A stretch of 18,997 nt of DNA from Candidatus Microgenomates bacterium (GTDB lineage Bacteria; Patescibacteriota; Microgenomatia; UBA1406; GWC2-37-13), in contig JACOTV010000070.1 of assembly GCA_016178125.1 (NCBI GenBank), positions 1 through 18,997 on the forward strand. The letters run 5' to 3'. Shown here piece by piece: positions 14,700 through 18,997 of this stretch. The position numbers were made by a program, and so were the translations under genes. Position 1 is the stretch's first letter, and each line of letters opens with the position of its first letter. The notes below the pieces were generated by a model that saw only the letters and a list, made by a program, of their open reading frames with translations, made no database searches and had not been told where the DNA came from.

Positions 14700-15099
14700 C
14701 CGTCGTTACAATAATCGTTGCCAAATAGTACCCGATATTTATAAGATAGAGTCTGAACGGCTTATCTTCGTAAAGCACTTGTGTCGCATACGTTGCTGCG
14801 ACATACCCGAGCCACAACATGATCCCTAAACTAATTGCCGATCCGATATTCATAACATTAAGGAGTGTGACGATGATATTAGTTACATAAGCAGTGACGA
14901 GTGCAGAAATAAATGAGGTCGCATATATTTTTGGCATATTCCCCGATTTCATTGATCGATTAAGATCTTTCTGAGTACGACCCGTAAGCTTCATCCACGG
15001 TTTGGCGAATAACGGCCCATACCAAAGAAATCCGATAACCATATATGCGACTCCACATGCCAAAATGGCGAGCCAATTTACATGAGCATTGAACATCAT
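14677..15099 (-). CDS. DUF1761 family integral membrane protein
   Basis: A 140-residue protein of unknown function with about four membrane helices, at roughly 8-28, 60-80, 85-108 and 118-138. The opening HVNWLAILACGVAYMVIGFLWYGPLFAKPWMKL matches the N-terminal pattern of the DUF1761 family (Asn-Trp-Leu, then WYxPxLF-K-WMKL). Start codons at 15099 and 15096 are adjacent and cannot be told apart. Unlike most genes here it has a leader: TTGCAC and TAGTAT 17 bp apart at 15151-15123, and a purine-rich AGGGGG about 10 nt before the ATG that could act as a ribosome binding site. Its 3' end overlaps the PIG-L gene tail to tail. Confidence 0.8.
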   Translation of the reverse strand: MMFNAHVNWLAILACGVAYMVIGFLWYGPLFAKPWMKLTGRTQKDLNRSMKSGNMPKIYATSFISALVTAYVTNIIVTLLNVMNIGSAISLGIMLWLGYVAATYATQVLYEDKPFRLYLINIGYYLATIIVTTVILTIWV

Positions 15100-15122
15100 A
15101 GATGTGCTTCCCCCTTCGAGAT

Positions 15123-15151
15123 ATACTAGTGGACAATTTATAATTGTGCAA
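15123..15151 (-). promoter_or_regulatory. promoter of the DUF1761 gene with an inverted repeat in the spacer
   Basis: On the minus strand TTGCAC (15151-15146) and TAGTAT (15128-15123) are separated by 17 bp, close to a classical -35/-10 pair. The spacer contains ACAATT-TAT-AATTGT (15133-15147), a perfect 6-bp inverted repeat that could bind a regulator. The same bases also hold a TATAAT facing the other way. Confidence 0.4.
15139..15144 (+). promoter_or_regulatory. -10 box upstream of a small leaderless ORF before argS
   Basis: TATAAT ends 8 nt before an ATG at 15153, the same geometry as the leaderless promoters of the larger genes. It lies inside the inverted repeat of the opposing DUF1761 promoter, so the two promoters probably compete. 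Confidence 0.35.
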
Positions 15152-15152
15152 T

Positions 15153-15221
15153 ATGAAGAAGTTGCATCTGGGCCATGAAAGGGTGGCTAGTCGTCACCAA
15201 CTGTCAATTAGATATGCATGA
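15153..15221 (+). CDS. possible 22-residue leader peptide upstream of argS
   Basis: A short frame, ATG to TGA, reading MKKLHLGHERVASRHQLSIR plus two residues. It is supported by its own TATAAT 8 nt upstream and by its position: it ends exactly where an inverted repeat over the argS start begins. It contains three arginine codons (AGG, CGT, AGA), at residues 10, 14 and 20, directly before an arginyl-tRNA synthetase gene. A leader that senses arginyl-tRNA supply is the attractive reading. A frame this short also arises easily by chance, so confidence is low. Confidence 0.25.
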   Translation: MKKLHLGHERVASRHQLSIRYA

Positions 15222-15243
15222 TGCAGTGATATAATTACTGCAT
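15221..15243. repeat. inverted repeat spanning the argS -10 box and start codon
   Basis: ATGCAGT (15221-15227) and ACTGCAT (15237-15243) are perfect complements with 9 bp between them. Two further inner pairs plus a G-T wobble can extend the stem. The right arm contains the first two bases of the argS ATG (15242-15243), and the loop side contains TATAAT. As DNA it could be an operator. In a transcript started upstream it would fold over the start codon. Confidence 0.5.
15227..15235 (+). promoter_or_regulatory. extended -10 promoter of argS
   Basis: TGA-TATAAT, a perfect extended -10 element, ends 6 nt before the argS ATG at 15242 and predicts a leaderless mRNA. It lies between the two arms of the inverted repeat. 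Confidence 0.55.
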
Positions 15244-16924
15244 GATCCGCGATAAAGTAGCCGTACTGCTACAGCAAGCTATTGCCAAAACAGGCATTGA
15301 AGATTCTGCTATTGCTCTCGCCCACCCGGCAAATCCAGAACACGGAGATTTCTCAACAAGTATCGCCCTAAAATATGCAAAGAAGAGGGGAGTTAGCCCT
15401 ATGGAGCTCGCCCAGCAGATCGCCAATCACATAGAAAAAGGCACGCTCATTTCCACCATCGAAGTAATAAAACCAGGGTTTATAAACCTCCACCTTTCTC
15501 AGGAAATCCTTATTAATGAAATGAAGCATATACAGTCTGATTCCCCCTATGGTCAGGGAAAGCAGGACAAAAAGGTAGTCGTAGAATATGGCCAGCCCAA
15601 TACGCATAAACTTCCCCATATTGGTCATTTATTTTCCTATGTTTACGGTGAATCGCTCTCGAGAATTTTTGCGTACCAAGGTAATACGGTAATCCGTGCC
15701 AATTATCAGGGCGATATTGGTCTTCATGTAGCCAAGTGTCTCTACGCCTATATTTCCCGTAAGCCCGAAGGAACGCTTTCATTACACGAGAAGGTTCAAC
15801 TACTTCAAACGTGTTACCAGACTGGCTCAGAAGCCTATGAGAACGATGTAGATGCGCGTGAAGAAATTGATGCAATTAACAAGGCGTTATATCATGAGCA
15901 GGATGCGGATTTGATCAAGATATGGAAAGAAACGCGCTCGTGGTCGGTACAATACTACGACGAATTCCAAAAATCATTGGGTATCGTATATGACCGTTCA
16001 TATTTTGAGACTGATACGTGGAAAATAGGCAAAGAGCTTGTTGAGACTAGTATAGGTACCGTATTCGAGCGCAGTCAGAACGCCGTGATATTCAGAGGCG
16101 AAGATCACGGACTACACACAAGAGTGTTTATCAATAAACACGGCAACCCCACCTATGAAGCCAAGGAGTTGGGTCTGTACGCTGCAAAAATGCGAGACCT
16201 TGCACCCTTTGACCTATCAATTACCACAACGGCTTCTGAGCAAAACGAATATTTTAAAGTTATTTTTAAAGCAGTTGAACAACTTTTTCCCCAGAATCCA
16301 GGGACCTACAAGCACTTGGGTTATGGCATGATCAACCTTACTTCGGGGAAAATGTCTTCTCGAACGGGCGAAATCGTCGGGGCAGTGCAGCTTGTTGAAA
16401 TGACGACAGAGTTAATTAAAAGTGCTTTCGACATGCAAGACTCTTCGCTTGCGCTGTCTGTTGCCCATGCCGCTATTAAATATTCGTTTCTGAAATCGGA
16501 TCCGTTTAAAAATATGACCTTTGATTTAGAAAAAAGTATTGCACGAGACGGGGATAGTGGCCCGTATTTACTGTATACCTATGTGAGAACACAAAGCATA
16601 CTTCGCCAAGCCGCTGCTAACGAACAAATTAGCTTAAACGACGTTTACGGGGGAGTGCTGAATACTGAGGAACGCGCTATTTTACAATTACTGCATCAAT
16701 TCCCTGAAGTAATAGAGACCGCAGCCCAGCAATATATGCCATCGGTGATCGCCACTTACCTATTCACTCTCGCTCAATCGTACAATCTTTTTTATCAAAA
16801 GCATCAAGTGCTCAAGGCCGACGATGCACAAAAGGCACTGCGACTGGCTATCACTTCAAGAGTAGGTATTATCCTAAAGTCAGGACTTCGCCTTTTGGGA
16901 ATAGAAACGGTTGAGAAGATGTAA
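15242..16924 (+). CDS. argS: arginyl-tRNA synthetase
   Basis: A class I synthetase of 560 residues that charges tRNA-Arg in the cytoplasm. Residues 1-85 form the arginyl-specific N-terminal domain (HPANPEHGDFSTSIALKYAK). The catalytic HIGH is at 126-129 in QPNTHKLPHIGHLFSY, RANYQGDIGLHVAK follows, and the second signature appears as SGKMSSRTGE in place of the more degenerate loop of some ArgRS. The C-terminal DALR anticodon-binding domain starts near GPYLLYTYVRTQSILRQA and ends GLRLLGIETVEKM. All expected parts are present, in contrast to the damaged cysS a few kilobases away. The upstream region carries an extended -10 box, an inverted repeat and a possible leader ORF. Confidence 0.95.
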   Translation: MIRDKVAVLLQQAIAKTGIEDSAIALAHPANPEHGDFSTSIALKYAKKRGVSPMELAQQIANHIEKGTLISTIEVIKPGFINLHLSQEILINEMKHIQSDSPYGQGKQDKKVVVEYGQPNTHKLPHIGHLFSYVYGESLSRIFAYQGNTVIRANYQGDIGLHVAKCLYAYISRKPEGTLSLHEKVQLLQTCYQTGSEAYENDVDAREEIDAINKALYHEQDADLIKIWKETRSWSVQYYDEFQKSLGIVYDRSYFETDTWKIGKELVETSIGTVFERSQNAVIFRGEDHGLHTRVFINKHGNPTYEAKELGLYAAKMRDLAPFDLSITTTASEQNEYFKVIFKAVEQLFPQNPGTYKHLGYGMINLTSGKMSSRTGEIVGAVQLVEMTTELIKSAFDMQDSSLALSVAHAAIKYSFLKSDPFKNMTFDLEKSIARDGDSGPYLLYTYVRTQSILRQAAANEQISLNDVYGGVLNTEERAILQLLHQFPEVIETAAQQYMPSVIATYLFTLAQSYNLFYQKHQVLKADDAQKALRLAITSRVGIILKSGLRLLGIETVEKM

Positions 16925-16964
16925 TGGTACTTCGTTGTAGCATATAGTCCGTTGACAGCCCAGG

Positions 16965-16970
16965 TATAAT
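16965..16970 (+). promoter_or_regulatory. -10 box of radA
   Basis: TATAAT ends 6 nt before the ATG. A TTGACA lies only 7 bp upstream of it (16952-16957), too close to act as a -35 element for this box. The predicted transcript is leaderless. Confidence 0.55.
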
Positions 16971-16976
16971 AGACGT

Positions 16977-18254
16977 ATGGCATTTTATATATGCACTAAC
17001 TGCAATTTTGGCTCTGCCTCATTTTTAGGAAAGTGTCCTGATTGTGGAGAGTTTAATACGCTTGTTAAGGCCGACGACGATGTCGAGAAGCCGCGGCACA
17101 AAGAAGAGGTAAAGAAACTCAAGCTTACGTCGCTTTCGAAAGTACAAACGACCAGGAAAGAGCGGCGAAAAACTGGGATCGCCGAGTTCGATCGAGTACT
17201 TGGCGGCGGCATTATTCCAGGCGCGGTCATTCTCTTAACGGGCGAGCCAGGAATTGGTAAATCTACGCTTCTTCTTCAGGCGCTTAAGGACATGAAAGTT
17301 ATTTATGTGTCAGGCGAAGAGTCTGCTGAGCAAATCCGAGACCGCGCTGAGCGACTGTCGGTAAACATGGAGCATTTTTACTTCTCAGACGATTTGCAGA
17401 TTGAGGGCGTTATAAAGGGCGCCGAAGAAGAGAAGGACCTGATCGAACTGTTAGTTATTGACTCCATCCAGACCGTATATTCCAAGGAAGTCGAAGCAAC
17501 TGCAGGCAGCGTGACTCAACTACGCGAAACTACCAACAAACTCGTAACATTTGCGAAGCGAACTAAAATGCCGATTATCATTATCGGTCATGTTACTAAA
17601 GACGGTGAGATCGCAGGCCCAAAAACACTTGAACATTTGGTAGATACCGTACTCTTGTTTGAGGGCGAAAAAGTGTCTAATCACCGGGTGCTCCGAGCAA
17701 ATAAAAATCGCTTTGGATCGACCGACGAAATAGGAATTTTTGAAATGAACGAGTCGGGGCTCGCCGAGGTTAGTAATCCTCTGGCTTTCTTAGACGACCT
17801 AAACTCGCAGGAAGGAAAGTCTATTGTTGGCGTTTCAGAAGGAAAGCGTCCCCTATTTTTTGAAATCCAAACACTTGCCGTGACCACCATGCTTTCTGTC
17901 CCCCGCCGCGTAGTAAAAGGCGTTGACTACAACAAAGTACAACTCCTTCTCGCAGTGGCACGCAAATACTTAGGTCTTAAACTGGACACCTACGATGTGT
18001 ATGTCAACGTGGTCGGCGGCATAGATATAAAAAGCACTGCCGCCGACCTCGGCATAATCGCTTCGCTTGTTTCATCAATCAGTGGCAAACCACTTCCTCC
18101 AAAAACGGTCTATATAGGCGAGGTCGGGTTGCTTGGAGAGATACGCCCGGTATATTTCCAGGATCGCATTATCGACGAAGCAAAACGTATGAAATTCACC
18201 AGCGTCATTTCTTCAAAAGTAATTAAGAATATTCGAGACCTCAAACGCAGCTAA
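16977..18254 (+). CDS. radA: DNA repair and branch-migration protein RadA (Sms)
   Basis: A 425-residue RecA-like ATPase that drives branch migration of recombination intermediates. A C4 zinc finger uses C6, C9, C20 and C23 (CTNC, KCPDC). Walker A is GEPGIGKST at 89-97, Walker B is LLVIDSIQT near 158-166, and the RadA-specific KNRFG is at 243-247. The C-terminal Lon-like domain from about 270 ends with the VGGIDIKSTAADLGIIASL and VYIGEVGLLGEIRP segments. All are intact and the length is slightly short of the usual 450 or so. It starts just after a TATAAT box and converges with the RodZ-like gene with no gap. Confidence 0.96.
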   Translation: MAFYICTNCNFGSASFLGKCPDCGEFNTLVKADDDVEKPRHKEEVKKLKLTSLSKVQTTRKERRKTGIAEFDRVLGGGIIPGAVILLTGEPGIGKSTLLLQALKDMKVIYVSGEESAEQIRDRAERLSVNMEHFYFSDDLQIEGVIKGAEEEKDLIELLVIDSIQTVYSKEVEATAGSVTQLRETTNKLVTFAKRTKMPIIIIGHVTKDGEIAGPKTLEHLVDTVLLFEGEKVSNHRVLRANKNRFGSTDEIGIFEMNESGLAEVSNPLAFLDDLNSQEGKSIVGVSEGKRPLFFEIQTLAVTTMLSVPRRVVKGVDYNKVQLLLAVARKYLGLKLDTYDVYVNVVGGIDIKSTAADLGIIASLVSSISGKPLPPKTVYIGEVGLLGEIRPVYFQDRIIDEAKRMKFTSVISSKVIKNIRDLKRS

Positions 18255-18878
18255 TTATTGACGAAGCGTATATTCCCGTCTAATCGTTGTCTTCTTTCCA
18301 TTAGCCCCGGTTACCTCGATAACTAAAAAATTCTTGCCTTTTTTTAATGGGTAATCGTATACAAAGACCCCCTCTTTGTTCTGATAGATGCGATTGCCAA
18401 ATATCATAATTTGCGCTTCACGCTCTGTCTTTCCAAGGATTTTAATCTTGTCAGTGCGCTTAAAAACAGTTTCTTTGGGCAGAAGAATATCGACGTTTGG
18501 CGGCGCAAAGAACAAAAAGAGTTGATATCCAAAATAAAGAACAAATACGCATATTAGGAGACCTAACCCCAGTCCCAGATATTTCTTCGTTCCCGAATCA
18601 AGTAGTTTTGAGGGAACTTTCGTCTGAAATCCGGTCACTTCTTTTTTTGCATACTCGCGTCTGAAGAACGCGAGGACCTTATCTTCAGGAAGGCGCAGTA
18701 CCTTTGCATAGTTTTTTATGACACCGGTTATGTAGATCTTTGAAGAAAATAGCGTCCAGTCATCTTGCTCTATTGCCTCTAGAAATTTTCGGCGCACTTT
18801 GATGACTTTCTCGATCTCCTCAAGCGACATCTTTTGTTTTTCTCGTTCTCTTTTGAGAATTCCTCCGACAGTTAGCAT
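18255..18878 (-). CDS. RodZ-like membrane protein: HTH domain, TM helix, extracytoplasmic beta domain
   Basis: 207 residues from the ATG at 18878. The first 70 residues are a helix-turn-helix of the RodZ/HTH_25 type (GGILKREREKQKMSLEEIEK, then IYITGVIKNYAKVLRLP). Residues 100-124 are a membrane helix, and 127-207 form a small beta-rich outside domain ending in a KTTIRREYTL strand. RodZ links MreB filaments to the wall synthesis machinery. Here the outside domain resembles the Ig-like folds common in CPR RodZ-like proteins, so a cell-shape role is likely but not proven, and no mreB is in view. A longer version using a TTG nine codons upstream (to 18905) is possible but less likely than the ATG. 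Confidence 0.82.
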   Translation of the reverse strand: MLTVGGILKREREKQKMSLEEIEKVIKVRRKFLEAIEQDDWTLFSSKIYITGVIKNYAKVLRLPEDKVLAFFRREYAKKEVTGFQTKVPSKLLDSGTKKYLGLGLGLLICVFVLYFGYQLFLFFAPPNVDILLPKETVFKRTDKIKILGKTEREAQIMIFGNRIYQNKEGVFVYDYPLKKGKNFLVIEVTGANGKKTTIRREYTLRQ

Positions 18879-18969
18879 AGTATTTAGTGAGATTCTGAAA
18901 CCCAACTTCGCTCCGATTTTAGAGCCGACGTAAGATCAGAATGACAAATGATAGAAGAATAACCGAATT

Positions 18970-18997
18970 ATGATTTCACCCGCTCGCCGTATGCGCC
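18970..18997 (+). CDS. possible start of another gene, cut by the window end
   Basis: An ATG at 18970 opens a frame reading MISPARRMR to the end of the window. It is divergent from the RodZ-like gene, 91 bp from that start. No good -10 box at the usual 5-8 nt distance was found (the nearest is AAGAAT, 9 nt away). Too little is visible to name it. Confidence 0.3.

Noticed and set aside
16952..16970. TTGACA plus TATAAT before radA as a classical -35/-10 promoter
   Set aside because: Only 7 bp separate the two boxes, far from the 16-18 bp needed. The -10 box alone is kept.

Overview
The window reads as a compact bacterial chromosome segment, most likely from the Candidate Phyla Radiation (Patescibacteria), with a lean toward the Microgenomates side. 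That placement is inference. It rests on short intergenic gaps, many small single-pass surface proteins (PEGA/SH3b, LytR_C, Cys-rich beta-helix, RodZ-like), dense nucleotide-sugar genes, and a near-universal leaderless promoter layout. No rRNA, tRNA, CRISPR array, transposase or phage gene was seen. TGA, TAA and TAG all act as stops.

Region 1 (1-1417): the 3' end of a MiaB-type methylthiotransferase lacking a recognisable TRAM domain converges on an exported, proline-linked, cysteine-rich beta-helix protein. Region 2 (1486-4883): rmlB and rmlD (dTDP-rhamnose steps 2 and 4) overlap by ATGA. They are followed six bases later by a 515-residue GTG-start protein that carries every zinc and catalytic signature of a beta-carbonic anhydrase, then about 300 residues I cannot assign. 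Region 3 (5004-8371): UDP-glucose dehydrogenase, a UDP-glucuronate decarboxylase-like enzyme and a polyprenyl-phosphate glycosyltransferase fused to a GtrA membrane domain. Together these look like a route from UDP-glucose to UDP-xylose plus lipid-linked sugar transfer at the membrane. Region 4 (8372-11770): a PEGA-PEGA-SH3b envelope protein, a tandem topoisomerase-type zinc ribbon, two alkylation-repair glycosylases (AlkA-like and AlkD) fired head to head from one palindromic -10 box, and a LytR_C protein. Region 5 (11754-13984, minus strand): a broken cysteinyl-tRNA synthetase and a broken MFS exporter, both with internal deletions. Region 6 (14019-18997): a PIG-L deacetylase, a DUF1761 membrane protein, argS with an unusual leader, radA, a RodZ-like helix-turn-helix membrane protein, and the start of one more possible gene.

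The strongest genome-scale pattern is regulatory. Almost every first gene of a transcription unit has a TANNNT -10 hexamer ending only 5-8 nt before its ATG, so transcription should start at or next to the start codon. This pattern also corrects several gene starts. The most interesting individual items are the long carbonic-anhydrase-like protein, the shared palindromic promoter of the two DNA glycosylases, and the argS upstream region, with a 22-codon leaderless ORF and an inverted repeat that contains the argS start codon.
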